From the NCBI GenBank assembly GCA_900120395.1, contig LT635553.1, positions 597,582-661,581 of the forward strand: a stretch of 64,000 nt of DNA. The letters are read 5' to 3'. Under the pieces are notes generated by a model. It was given only the letters and a program-made list of their open reading frames with translations, was not told where the DNA came from and ran no database searches. Origin of the DNA: Porphyromonadaceae bacterium FC4. Its GTDB lineage: Bacteria; Bacteroidota; Bacteroidia; Bacteroidales; Porphyromonadaceae. Positions 43,463 to 52,477 of this stretch are shown here, piece by piece (the stretch's first letter is position 1; each line of letters begins with the position of its first letter). Both the position numbers and the translations under genes were made by a program.

Positions 43463-44019
43463 GTAGCCTGACCTCTACACAAATCATGGCGCCCTACAAG
43501 CGTGGCACCCTCATGTCGATGAGGTGGCTGCGGCGTCTGGTGTATGGGCGTGGCAACGGCGTCCATTCGCCGCTAGCCTTTGCCCTGACACACAGCCTGG
43601 TGCGACCCTACAGCCGTTACTACGACTACGACCTCATCGAGAGCTATGCCGCTCCCGAAGCAATGCTCTGGTACAGGGTACTTGCCCGCCTAAGACCGGC
43701 GGAAGTCAGCTACCGGCTGATGGATCCCCGACAGCGAGAGCAGCTGGAGCTCATGCAGACGCTTGCAGTAAGTCGTCTCCATCCTACAGGCTACAGACTC
43801 CTGGCGACGGACCAAGTCCGAGAAGCCAAGGACTTTTTGAGAGAAAAGGGTAGGGCACTGGTGCTTTTGACCGAGGTGCGCAAAAACAAAGAAAGCGAGC
43901 GGGAGTTCATCGACTACCTCATGGATGAAAAGCATGGCGGAGTAGTCCTGGACCTGTACGACTGCGCCATCATGCTCAACAATAATCACGAACTCTACTA
44001 CTACAGAACAACCTTATGA
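43459..44019 (+). CDS. Shortened member of a Bacteroidetes methyltransferase-like family
   Basis: 186 residues. The N-terminal VYGRGNGVHSPLAFALTHSLVRP and the C-terminal HGGVVLDLYDCAIMLNNNHELYYYRTTL match the two ends of a Bacteroidetes family annotated as class I SAM-dependent methyltransferases (usual 'GIHSPFAF' start and 'DLFDLG...YKIRF' end). The central SAM-binding Rossmann motif (E/D-x-G-x-G-x-G) that should lie between them is missing or unrecognisable, so methyltransferase activity is doubtful. It overlaps both neighbours by four bases (ATGA) and is clearly translated with them. Confidence 0.6.
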   Translation: MSSLTSTQIMAPYKRGTLMSMRWLRRLVYGRGNGVHSPLAFALTHSLVRPYSRYYDYDLIESYAAPEAMLWYRVLARLRPAEVSYRLMDPRQREQLELMQTLAVSRLHPTGYRLLATDQVREAKDFLREKGRALVLLTEVRKNKESEREFIDYLMDEKHGGVVLDLYDCAIMLNNNHELYYYRTTL

Positions 44020-44588
44020 CAAAAATCTATACCAAGACAGGAGACAAAGGAAAGACATCGCTCGTGGGTGGACAGAGGGTGAGCAAGTGTCATCCGCGTA
44101 TCGAAGCATACGGAACACTGGACGAGCTCAACAGCTACATCGGACTCCTTCGTGCTGAGGTGCCCGAAAAACTCAATCAAGACGACCTGCTCTCTAACAT
44201 CCAGCACCGACTCTTTACCTGTGGCGCCTACATGGCGACGGACAATAGTAAGCCCGGTGGTTTTTCGATGGAGAGTGGAATCACAGAAGGAGACATCGCT
44301 CGAGTAGAGGAGATGATAGACAGCCTGCAAAAGGAGCTGCCCGCCATGAAGGCATTCGTCCTGCCGGCAGGGTCAAGAGCTACAGCGGTGTCCCATATTT
44401 GTAGGACGGTGGCTCGTAGGGCGGAGCGTGCCATCTACCGATTTCTGGAGGAGGATACCGAGGGCAACACCGTGGAGGCAAACGTCCTCAGGTACATCAA
44501 TAGACTGAGCGACTACTTCTTCGTATTGGCCAGAGCCATCACCCATCACCTCGGTCAGCCGGAAGTCGTGTGGCAAAAGGAGGGCTGA
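44016..44588 (+). CDS. Cob(I)alamin adenosyltransferase, PduO type
   Basis: 190 residues; converts cob(I)alamin and ATP to adenosylcobalamin. Family motifs: KIYTKTGDKGKTSLVGGQRVSK at the N-terminus (ATP site), EAYGTLDELNSYIGL, FVLPAGSRATAVSHICRTVARRAER (ATP/cobalamin binding) and NRLSDYFFVLAR near the end. Last gene of the GH13 operon, with a start overlapping the preceding stop. Supplies the cofactor for the mutase served by MeaB (7.9 kb). Confidence 0.94.
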   Translation: MTKIYTKTGDKGKTSLVGGQRVSKCHPRIEAYGTLDELNSYIGLLRAEVPEKLNQDDLLSNIQHRLFTCGAYMATDNSKPGGFSMESGITEGDIARVEEMIDSLQKELPAMKAFVLPAGSRATAVSHICRTVARRAERAIYRFLEEDTEGNTVEANVLRYINRLSDYFFVLARAITHHLGQPEVVWQKEG

Positions 44589-44683
44589 GTTCGTGACTCT
44601 GCTACAAGCAGGGTTTACTTACAGTCACCCCGCCCCTCTCCATTAGCAAAAACGACCGCCACTTCATCACAGCTGCCGGTACT

Positions 44684-44778
44684 CAAAAAGTTTCCTACTG
44701 GAAACAGATCTCTACTATCCGTCAAACCATTTTCTTTCCTACTGGAAACCTTTCGCTTCTATCCGTCAAATTTTTTGC
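44684..44778 (-). repeat. Twin-palindrome dispersed element, copy G
   Basis: Reverse orientation, two TTTCCTACTGGAAA palindromes with CTATCCGTCAAA after each, ending TTTTTTGC. It sits between converging genes (adenosyltransferase and the LamG lipoprotein), immediately before a palindromic terminator. The distal TATCTATCTG block is not visible in this copy. Confidence 0.92.
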
Positions 44779-44795
44779 TCCGATTCAGAACGAAA

Positions 44796-44835
44796 AACGA
44801 GGGTGTGTCAAAACAGCTTTTGACACACCCTCGTT
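44796..44835. terminator. 18-bp-stem bidirectional terminator
   Basis: Perfect arms 44796-44813 and 44818-44835 around CAGC, containing the GGGTGTGTCAAAA core. It serves both the GH13 operon and the PUL operon, which converge here. Confidence 0.9.
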
Positions 44836-44888
44836 GTTTGGGAACTTATGTCCGGGTTCTTTGTTAAGTGCTTCCGGATGGCAGGACC

Positions 44889-46073
44889 TTAGAGAAGATC
44901 CTTAGCCTCAAGCGGTACGCTGAGCTCTTCGGATTTGATGCCACGGAGCCCATCGTTGGGTTCGCCATTGAGGCCGTTGCCGGTGGCATCCAGTACGCTC
45001 CACTTACCGCTTTCGTCCTGGGTCACGTCCTCACCATTGAGATGGTAGTAGACGATGAGCCCACTGGATTTGGGATCTACGCGGAGCATGTTTTGCTGTA
45101 TCTCGGTCTCGCTTCGAGCGACGTTCCAGAGACGCACCTCAGCCATGTAGCCGGAGAAAGGTCTTTCACCCCACATGAAGTGAGGAACCCTACCAATCGC
45201 AAAGCCCTCGCGGATGTCTGCGATCTGATCCCAGTCTCCATTGGCTACCGGCTTCCCATTGATGTAGATGAATGCCTTGCCGGTGTTGTGATTGAACGTG
45301 AATGCCACGTGGTACCACTTGTTTTCGCTCAACCCGCTGTCGTAGTGAAACTGCTTGTTCCCGGCAATCTGGATCCTGTCTCGAGGCAGACCTCCACCGA
45401 CGTCCCCAATACGGAGGATGAGCTTTCCTTCGACACCCATCACGGTACTGTTGCCACCAAAGTCTGTCGCGTGAATCAGTGCTTCGTACGTAACGGACTC
45501 AAAGGTGTAGTCGGTCAGGCGTGGCACGCTGATCCAGTCCTTACTCCAGTAGCTGGAGTTGAGCTGAGCGACTTTGTGGAGCTGTATCGGTTTTTGGAGT
45601 GCCAGGTACATGGTCTGAGATGAGGCAATAGCAGGAGCTGATCCCTCGCTCTCAAAGTGCACCGGTACCAGGAAGGTCTTTCCTGCCTCAACCTTGTCCA
45701 GCCCCTTGAACTGTAGATCCACAGGAGTCGTGTAAATACTACCGCTGGGGATCGTGCCTTCGGGCTTCGGAAGAGAGACATCCTCTAGGGGGAAGGGGAG
45801 ATAATCTGTATTGTTGAGCTTGTTGTACTCCTCTATGTCAGCAGTTGTCCCGATCCTATACGTGATCTTGGTGTCCTTGGCTACCGGTGACGATGCTCTT
45901 GTGGTGAGTGTGTAGGATAGTGTACTCTCACCGCGTACTTCTATAGGAACGTAAGTGTTCTCAAAGTAGCTCTTGGTAGACAAGAGCTTATCCTCGAGCT
46001 GTTTGCTACAGCCGGCAAACAGTAGGGTAAGTGCCCCAAGGAGGGCAATTGTATAGTTTTTCTTTGTCATCAT
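44889..46073 (-). CDS. DUF1735-LamG surface glycan-binding lipoprotein
   Basis: 394 residues. Lipoprotein signal LTLLFAGC (Cys about 21). N-terminal DUF1735-like region (~40-170: IGTTADIEEYNKLNNTDYLPFP, VEAGKTFLVPVHFESEG) followed by a LamG/concanavalin-like lectin domain (~175-370: SSYWSKDWISVPRLTDYTFESV, KWYHVAFTFNHNTGKAFIYINGKPV, FSGYMAEVRLWNVARSETEI). This is the architecture of the surface glycan-binding protein encoded with endo-glycosidases in Bacteroides N-glycan loci. Fourth and last gene of the SusC-SusD-GH18-LamG operon; 12 bases after the GH18 gene. Confidence 0.88.
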   Translation of the reverse strand: MMTKKNYTIALLGALTLLFAGCSKQLEDKLLSTKSYFENTYVPIEVRGESTLSYTLTTRASSPVAKDTKITYRIGTTADIEEYNKLNNTDYLPFPLEDVSLPKPEGTIPSGSIYTTPVDLQFKGLDKVEAGKTFLVPVHFESEGSAPAIASSQTMYLALQKPIQLHKVAQLNSSYWSKDWISVPRLTDYTFESVTYEALIHATDFGGNSTVMGVEGKLILRIGDVGGGLPRDRIQIAGNKQFHYDSGLSENKWYHVAFTFNHNTGKAFIYINGKPVANGDWDQIADIREGFAIGRVPHFMWGERPFSGYMAEVRLWNVARSETEIQQNMLRVDPKSSGLIVYYHLNGEDVTQDESGKWSVLDATGNGLNGEPNDGLRGIKSEELSVPLEAKDLL

Positions 46074-46085
46074 GGCATGAATTCT

Positions 46086-47195
46086 TTATTCCTTCGGTTT
46101 GTCTTTGTTTTTTTGCCACTCTTCGAATACCTTGAGGTTGATCTGGATCGCCTGTCTCATCCATTTGTAGTCGGGTGAGTTGTTGTAGTCGTTGTCCAGA
46201 CGGTAGGCGCCTACGCCTCCCTTGCAGCCACCATTTCCAGGCATCCAAGCTGCTTGCCTCAGGAGCTGTCCACCCCCACTAAAGCTGCTCTCAAAGTTTT
46301 CGCAAACAACCAGCTTTTGGTACTGATCGCCCGGGACACTCATGTAGGGCATGCGCCCATAGGCTTGCTCGATGAAGTAGTCGACGTAGGGAGCGATGTC
46401 ATCACCGAAGTGAGAGAAGAGTCCGTCTACGCAGAGGATCTTGTGTCCCTTGCCCTCAGGATCGCTATTTGGTCCCATGTACTTGCCGATCTCCTTGATG
46501 AAGTGGGCCATGGTATGGGTGTTGAAGGTGCCGTCCGCATCGTTGAAACCCATGCCGGGCTCCCAGTCTATATCCAGACCATCCCACTCGTGCTCAACGA
46601 GGAAGTCGTAGTAAGCCTTGGCAAACTTGCTGATGGCGTCGTACAGATCTTGACCACCAAAGTCACCGCTGGTAAAGCCCCAGTAGGTCCACCGCGCTTC
46701 TCTGCGTGCTTCTTGGAGCTGTCGATCGGACCAGCCCTCGTCCTTGGCTTTTTTGTTTACTTCTTCGTAGGCTGACTCGGGGGTCATGCCTTTGCCTAGG
46801 TGTGAGAGAAGGCTCACATTGAGTAGCTTGATACCCTTCTTTTGAGCCATTGCCTTGTCCGCTGCTTGTGCCTCGGTCAGTTCTTCCTTCCTAGGCGTTC
46901 CGCTCCACATAGATACCATATCCATACTGTCGGGTAGCGCTGAGAGGTACCCCTTGCGCATGGCACCGGTGGGTGCCCAGTTGGAGAAGTAGCCATAGGA
47001 GATGGGGCGACCGTTATTGACGGCTGTGGCCTTCCACGCACGGAGACTCTCGTAGTACTCCTCGCTCTCTTGGTTGTCCATGGTAGCATATCCTCCGATA
47101 TGCTCGATTTGCTTGGGCTCGGGGGTGGTCCAGTCGCTACATGCAGAGAGTAGTAGGATGAGGACACCACCCATGAGTAGTATGTTTTTCTTCAT
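46086..47195 (-). CDS. GH18 endo-beta-N-acetylglucosaminidase-like lipoprotein
   Basis: 369 residues. Lipoprotein signal LLLSAC (Cys 19), so probably cell-surface. The GH18 catalytic motif D-x-x-D-x-D-x-E is EWDGLDIDWEPGMG with E212 as acid/base and D205, D208 and D210. The domain layout (ISYGYFSNWAP at the start, IKLLNVSLL, CVDGLFSHFGDDIAPYVDYFIEQAYG) resembles endo-beta-N-acetylglucosaminidases of the EndoF/EndoBT type that cut the chitobiose core of N-glycans, rather than chitinases. Located between SusD and the LamG protein, 11 bases before the SusD start of the same operon's preceding gene end. Substrate specificity is inferred from the locus. Confidence 0.85.
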   Translation of the reverse strand: MKKNILLMGGVLILLLSACSDWTTPEPKQIEHIGGYATMDNQESEEYYESLRAWKATAVNNGRPISYGYFSNWAPTGAMRKGYLSALPDSMDMVSMWSGTPRKEELTEAQAADKAMAQKKGIKLLNVSLLSHLGKGMTPESAYEEVNKKAKDEGWSDRQLQEARREARWTYWGFTSGDFGGQDLYDAISKFAKAYYDFLVEHEWDGLDIDWEPGMGFNDADGTFNTHTMAHFIKEIGKYMGPNSDPEGKGHKILCVDGLFSHFGDDIAPYVDYFIEQAYGRMPYMSVPGDQYQKLVVCENFESSFSGGGQLLRQAAWMPGNGGCKGGVGAYRLDNDYNNSPDYKWMRQAIQINLKVFEEWQKNKDKPKE

Positions 47196-47206
47196 GATTT
47201 AGTCTG

Positions 47207-48850
47207 TTATTTGGAGTTTTTCTTATCCCACCAGAGCTTGGTAGCTTGGTTGTCCGGGCCACCTAGGAGTACGACAGCATCATCGTATACTTTTTGCTCC
47301 TCTTCAGATCGTGCGGACTTGACCGGGTACTGCATGCGGCGTACCTTTTCTTGGTTGCTCACGATGCCGAAGCTGCGGTTCTCAATCGGATCTGCTATAT
47401 ATGGGTAGCCTGTACGGCGCCATTCGGTCCAAGCTTCCATACCGTTTGGATAGAGGGCGATCCACTTCTGAGTGATGATCTTCTCGAGCTTTTCTTCGGT
47501 CGATCCTTCGAAAGCGGTGGTGGCTGTAGACTTCATCTCAAATGTGTGCCTGAAGGGGCTCCAGCTGCTTAGGTCAACAGGTACAGGTCTATTGACGTTG
47601 TTTATGTAGCTGTCCACCTGGTCTGCTCCGATGCCATTCTCTGCAAAGGAGAGCTCAATACCTTGGCGGTATAGGCTTGCCGCATCACCCTGCATGCTCC
47701 ATCCTACGAGTGCTCCCTCGGCGCGGAGGAATGCCACCTCGGATGCACGCATCCAGTAGGTAGGGGTCTCCTTTTCGATATTAGGAATTGAGGAGAGTCC
47801 TCGAGAGGTAGGTCCGTCCGTAGGCATTTGTCGTGGCGCATTAGCTCCAATCGGATAGGGAAGATAGGTCTCGTAGAGGAAGTCTACCCAGATTGCCTCG
47901 GGGTGTGTAGAGGGCCTGAAGTACTTGGGCAGACGGGGGTCTTCGTATCCGACCAGATAAGAGAACATAGGTACGCCCATACGACACTCACCGTACTGGA
48001 CGGCAAAGGTCTCAATGTTGTTGATGTACTGGACACCGTGTGCCTTGTCGATCTTGGCTTGGTCGTTGACCTCGGTCATCACACCGACCGGATGGTTGAC
48101 AGCCTTTTCGGCGTAGGTCCTAGCCAGCTCAGCGTCAGCAAAGCGGGTACGCATTGCCAAGCGAAGCATTAGGGAGTTGGCATACTTGATCCACTTCTGT
48201 GTATCGCCATTGTATACCAGGTCGTAGTCCGGTAGAATCTTGGCTGCTCCATAGGTGTCTAGTGCCTGAACGGCTTCGTCAAGCTCCTTGAGCATGGTAT
48301 GGTATACCACTTCTTGGCTATCATAGGGGATCAGGTAGCTGCTGCTGCCAGCCTTTGTGTAGGGCATGGGGCCATAGCAGTCGGTGGTCTTGCTCCATGC
48401 AGATACCTTGAGGATCTGAGCAAGGGCAAAGTTTTCCGGATGATTCTCGGTAGTGGGATTGTTCTTTATCGACAGCCAAGGTGTATAGGTCTTGGTATAC
48501 GACTCGGTAAAGGCTTGACCGAGCCACCCTTCTATCATGTAAAAGGTGGTGAAGTTGCTACCGGAGTTCCAGTTGTTGTTTTGGCCGAAGTAGCCCGACC
48601 ATACGTCTGCACCAAGGTGGTAAGCTACTTGGTAGTCATTGGCAACATTGGTCCCGTCTGCAGTGGTGCCCACGGGGTTCACCTGACGCTGTAGAGCTTG
48701 CATGGGACCGCCTACTGCGATGCCATCGCGGCTACTCATCTCTACGGTGACCTCTTGCTGGTTTGTATTGATCTCCTCAAAGCTACGGCAAGCACTCATC
48801 GTAAGTGCCAAGCCGGACGCTGCGAGAAGCATATATCTAGAAATTTTCAT
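47207..48850 (-). CDS. SusD/RagB-type (SusD_2-like) surface lipoprotein
   Basis: Glycan-capturing lid of a SusCD transporter. 547 residues from the ATG at 48850 (MKISRYMLLAAS); a start at 48859 adds three residues. Lipobox TMSAC (Cys about 21), then RSFEEINTNQQEV typical of SusD N-termini. TPR-type helices are recognisable (LKELDEAVQALDTYG, KYANSLMLRLAMRTRFADAELARTYAEKAV). The C-terminal KIITQKWIALYPNGMEAWTEWRRTGYP is the SusD signature near the end. It lies 31 bases after the SusC stop. Confidence 0.93.
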   Translation of the reverse strand: MKISRYMLLAASGLALTMSACRSFEEINTNQQEVTVEMSSRDGIAVGGPMQALQRQVNPVGTTADGTNVANDYQVAYHLGADVWSGYFGQNNNWNSGSNFTTFYMIEGWLGQAFTESYTKTYTPWLSIKNNPTTENHPENFALAQILKVSAWSKTTDCYGPMPYTKAGSSSYLIPYDSQEVVYHTMLKELDEAVQALDTYGAAKILPDYDLVYNGDTQKWIKYANSLMLRLAMRTRFADAELARTYAEKAVNHPVGVMTEVNDQAKIDKAHGVQYINNIETFAVQYGECRMGVPMFSYLVGYEDPRLPKYFRPSTHPEAIWVDFLYETYLPYPIGANAPRQMPTDGPTSRGLSSIPNIEKETPTYWMRASEVAFLRAEGALVGWSMQGDAASLYRQGIELSFAENGIGADQVDSYINNVNRPVPVDLSSWSPFRHTFEMKSTATTAFEGSTEEKLEKIITQKWIALYPNGMEAWTEWRRTGYPYIADPIENRSFGIVSNQEKVRRMQYPVKSARSEEEQKVYDDAVVLLGGPDNQATKLWWDKKNSK

Positions 48851-48881
48851 ACGTGTCATCAAATAGTGTGTGATTGGTTCA

Positions 48882-51800
48882 TCAGATGTCAAGCTTGATG
48901 CTGAATCCAAAGCTCCTCAAGCTGGGCTGCATGAAGTAGTCGTTGCCGATACCATACGTGCCGGTGGTCGGGGTTAGCTCCGGATCGTGGGGAGCTTTGT
49001 TGTAGATCATCCATAGGTTGTTGCCCGTAAGTGTGAGCGTCAGTCCCTGGATGTATCCTCCAAACCACTCTGTAGGCATGGAGTAGCTGAGAGCCAGCTG
49101 CTGCAGGCGAACGTTGGTCGCATCGTAGGTGTAGTAGCCGGCGGTGTTCCCATTGCCCTCGCTTGCAACGAGCTGATAGTAGGTCTTGGCATCTACGGGA
49201 CCTTGGTTGGGGATCATGTAGCCACCATTGTCACGAGCAATGGCAGACGCCTCAGATACACCAAACTGGTCCATGATGGCTTGGGTGCTGGAGGTAACAA
49301 TGCCTCCGAAACGACCGTTGAAGAGTAGGCTGAGGCCAATGCCCTTGTACTGGAAGTCGTTGCTCCAGCCGAGGTTGAAGTCCGGTGTTGTGCGCCCTAA
49401 GAATACAGGGTCAGTCTGCTCAAGGCCAAACTTACCACTCTCCGGTAGATACACGTAGCCGTTGCCGTCCTTTTTGAGGAACGTACTTGCGTAGACATCA
49501 TTGATACTGCCTCCTACCTTCAGGATATTTTTGCCCTTGGTTACCTCAGGTATGTCAAAGGTTCGATCCAGTAATGGATGCTTGTAGTCCTTCACCATCT
49601 CCTTGATTTCGTTGTGGTTGTGGCTAAAGGTGAAGTTGGTCCCAAAGGAGAAGTCGCCCCACTCGTGTGAATAGCCTAGGCTGGCCTCTACACCTTCGTT
49701 CTGTACATTTCCGGCCTGTAGATAAGCCTTTGAGTAACCTGATCCCTCGGGCATATCCCCGATGAAGGTTTGGTTGAAGGTGTTGGAGCGGTAGTAGGTG
49801 ACATTCAGTGAAAGCCCCTTGAATGCCATGAGTGCCAGTCCTAGTTCATAGGACCTGGTGCGCTCTGCACGGAAGTCTCCGAAGGGATATATAGTGTTGG
49901 GCTTGATGGCACCGCCAGTGATCTTGTCGGTGTAGGTGCCGGGAGTCATACCGATGCGGGACACGGGAGCACCCACCTGAGTGTAGGAACCGCGGAGCTT
50001 GAGGAGATCTACCCAGTCGCCCATGTCCACCATTTCAGAGATGAGGGCTGAGAGACCAATTGACGGATAGAAAAACGAAGGCTCAGCAGAGTTGACTAGG
50101 CGAGAGTTCCAGTCGTTACGCCCGGTTGCTGACAAGTAGAGCATGCCTCTCCAGCCTACTTCTACGCTACCAAAGAGTGCGAGGTTTCGTACCGGAGTAT
50201 CGCCACCACCTTCAGTAGGCTTACCCTTTGTTGGGCTGATGTTACCGGTGGTGAATAGGTTGGGGACTAGCTGGAGTGGACCTCCGTAGCCATCCATATG
50301 GCTGCTGTAGTCGGAGAAGCTACCACCAAGGTTCGCAACGATGCTAAAGTCCTCAATCGTTTTATTGACGTTTAGCATGATGTCACTGTAGTACTGCTGG
50401 TCTACGATGTTCTCGTATTCGTAGTGCCCTTTTGGTTCAGCCCACTTACCATCGGTAGATGCATAGAGTTTTCTCTGGAAGTTTGTGTTGGACTTGTCCA
50501 TCCTAAATCGTCCGGAGAGGTTGATCCAGTCTGTGAAGTTGTAGGTCAGTCCTGCGCTAAAGATGTAGCGATCCTTGTTGTTGCCCGCCACATTTCGGTA
50601 GGCAGTCCAGTATGGGTTTTGTGTGCCAAAGGTACCCTCGTTTACCGGCCAGTACTGCACTGGGATGTTACGGCTGGGATCCCATCGCTCGAAGGTCTTG
50701 ACCTTTTCGAAGTCTTCACCTCTAGGATAGAGGTATGCTGCAATGATGGGGTTCCAGTACTGTCCCTGGGAAACCATGTTGCGGTCCTTCTGCTTGATGT
50801 ACTGAGCAGCTAGGTTGAGCTCCAGTTTCTTGTCAAAGAACTGTGTGCTGTTATTTACCGAGAAGTTGTACCTCTCGTAGTCGTTGTTGGGGACGATACC
50901 GCCTGCGTTGGTTGTGGCTATTGAGAGGTAGGTCTGGTTATTTTCGCTACCGGTGGATAATGTCACGGAGTTCATGACATTTGTCCCGGTGCGGAAGAAG
51001 TCCTTCGCCGGATCATAGGTAGATGGGGTGCTGAGTTTTGGTCCCCAGCTTTCGTAGGATCCCTTCACATTTCCATAAGTGTTTTGGAAACGAGGCATCA
51101 CAAATGGATGGCTGAAGTCTACCGATGAAGATAGGCGCACACGGGGCTTGCCGATTTCACCCTTCTTGGTGGTGATGAGGATTGCTCCGTTGGCAGCGTT
51201 ACTACCGTAGAGGGCTGCTGCCGATGGTCCACTCAGTACGGTGATGGAGGCTATGTCCTCGGAGTTGAAGTCGGCAATCCCCTCGCTGCCTACTCTGCCT
51301 TCGCCCAATGTACCACTGTCGGCACCGACGGAGGTGTTGAAGATGGGCATGCCGTCCACTACATAGAGGACATTATTACTGCCTTCTATAGACTTGGCTC
51401 CGCGCAGTACCACACGGGTAGCACCACCGACACCGGCACCGCTTTTATTGATCTGGACACCGGCTACGCGACCGTTGAGAGCGTTGATGAAGTTGGCATC
51501 CTTTACCGTGGTCAGTTCGTCACTCTTGATCTCCTGGACATTGTAGGAGAGGGCCTTTTCTGAGCGCTTGATACCAAGTGCAGTGACAACAATCTCGTCA
51601 AGAAGCTCAGTATCTTCTTTGAGGATGACGGTGATGGAGGTACGACCGTTGAGAGCAACATCCTGGCTCTGCATTCCTACGTAGGAAATACGAAGAGTCG
51701 CTCCTGAGGGTACTCCTTGGAGTGAAAATTGTCCATCCATATTGGTCATGGTCCCCAGATTACTCTGGTTGAGTACTTGTACAGTGGCTCCCGGTATAGG

Positions 51801-51923
51801 GAGATTGTCCGTGTCCAGTACTGTACCGGATACGTTCACCGTCTGTGCAAGGACCATTGAGGACATCAAAAACGTGAGTGCAAATATAGCTAACCCACGA
51901 AGAGATTTTAGTTCTCTAGTCAT
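48882..51923 (-). CDS. SusC/RagA-type TonB-dependent outer membrane transporter
   Basis: 1013 residues. Signal peptide ending MVLAQ; an N-terminal carboxypeptidase-D-like domain (~26-105: VSGTVLDTDNLPIPGATVQV, TNMDGQFSLQGVPSGATLRISYVGMQ); TonB box region LLDEIVVTALG; plug domain (INALNGRVAGVQINKSGAGVGGATRVVLRGAKSI, VLYVVDGMPI); then a 22-strand barrel with a terminal FGFSIKLDI. It imports oligosaccharides produced by the GH18 and powered by ExbB/ExbD/TonB. First gene of the PUL operon. Confidence 0.96.
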   Translation of the reverse strand: MTRELKSLRGLAIFALTFLMSSMVLAQTVNVSGTVLDTDNLPIPGATVQVLNQSNLGTMTNMDGQFSLQGVPSGATLRISYVGMQSQDVALNGRTSITVILKEDTELLDEIVVTALGIKRSEKALSYNVQEIKSDELTTVKDANFINALNGRVAGVQINKSGAGVGGATRVVLRGAKSIEGSNNVLYVVDGMPIFNTSVGADSGTLGEGRVGSEGIADFNSEDIASITVLSGPSAAALYGSNAANGAILITTKKGEIGKPRVRLSSSVDFSHPFVMPRFQNTYGNVKGSYESWGPKLSTPSTYDPAKDFFRTGTNVMNSVTLSTGSENNQTYLSIATTNAGGIVPNNDYERYNFSVNNSTQFFDKKLELNLAAQYIKQKDRNMVSQGQYWNPIIAAYLYPRGEDFEKVKTFERWDPSRNIPVQYWPVNEGTFGTQNPYWTAYRNVAGNNKDRYIFSAGLTYNFTDWINLSGRFRMDKSNTNFQRKLYASTDGKWAEPKGHYEYENIVDQQYYSDIMLNVNKTIEDFSIVANLGGSFSDYSSHMDGYGGPLQLVPNLFTTGNISPTKGKPTEGGGDTPVRNLALFGSVEVGWRGMLYLSATGRNDWNSRLVNSAEPSFFYPSIGLSALISEMVDMGDWVDLLKLRGSYTQVGAPVSRIGMTPGTYTDKITGGAIKPNTIYPFGDFRAERTRSYELGLALMAFKGLSLNVTYYRSNTFNQTFIGDMPEGSGYSKAYLQAGNVQNEGVEASLGYSHEWGDFSFGTNFTFSHNHNEIKEMVKDYKHPLLDRTFDIPEVTKGKNILKVGGSINDVYASTFLKKDGNGYVYLPESGKFGLEQTDPVFLGRTTPDFNLGWSNDFQYKGIGLSLLFNGRFGGIVTSSTQAIMDQFGVSEASAIARDNGGYMIPNQGPVDAKTYYQLVASEGNGNTAGYYTYDATNVRLQQLALSYSMPTEWFGGYIQGLTLTLTGNNLWMIYNKAPHDPELTPTTGTYGIGNDYFMQPSLRSFGFSIKLDI

Positions 51924-52387
51924 GCTGATTCCTTTTGAGTGAATTTGTGGTTTATAAATAATGTAATGCTTTGATCAAGTACGGTTTTCTCGAAATATGC
52001 ACTCGATAGCACTCCTCCGTCCTGCTCCCAACCTTCTCTTATACGGGGGGCATAGCAGTAGACGGAAATGCTCAGTTTGTGCGATTTCTGATCTGGTTGC
52101 GTAGAGCGTGGTATTACACCCCCTTGCGTCGCAAAGATATCAAATTTCTTTAAATCCGGAAAATTGATCTCGCACCATTAGATATGGTTATACAATGCCC
52201 TTATGAGGTGAATAGGCTATACATCTAAGGGGTAGCAGACTGGCAGTATTTTATTTCATAGGTCAAGGTGGTCAAAGGACGGACTCGTACTGCTTTGACC
52301 ATACGGGAGATTGGAGAAAATTACTTGATGGCTATGATAAATATCTGTTTGTGCTGCTATTTTGCACCTGAGTTACTACAAAAAGAA
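51924..52387. promoter_or_regulatory. Control region upstream of the susC operon
   Basis: No gene is visible. A -7 box TATCTTTG on the minus strand lies at 52132-52139, implying a leader of about 200 bases before susC. Further upstream a 9-base inverted repeat, TGGTCAAAG (52269-52277) and CTTTGACCA (52293-52301), with a partial direct copy GGTCAAGG at 52261, is a candidate regulator site. No sigma/anti-sigma pair or sensor-regulator gene lies in the window. Confidence 0.45.
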
Positions 52388-52417
52388 GGTTGCCCCGGTA
52401 GATGTACCGAGGCAACC
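52388..52417. terminator. Terminator of the OmpA gene
   Basis: GGTTGCC.CGGT pairs with ACCG.GGCAACC around a 6-base loop, 60 bases beyond the minus-strand ompA stop, with an A-run (52379-52384) that becomes the T-run on that strand. Confidence 0.85.
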
Positions 52418-52477
52418 TCTGTCGTATGAAGTCTGGTCTAACTCGTAGACGACTTCTTGTCTTGGTAAGGTATCAGC

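Noticed and set aside
43459..44019. Frameshifted full-length methyltransferase
   Set aside because: The reading frame is intact and overlaps both neighbours by four bases; no missing SAM motif is found in other frames nearby.
50058..50071. TTGACGGATAG inside susC, resembling part of the dispersed element
   Set aside because: Only 11 bases match, without the palindrome or flanks, and it encodes conserved barrel residues; chance match.
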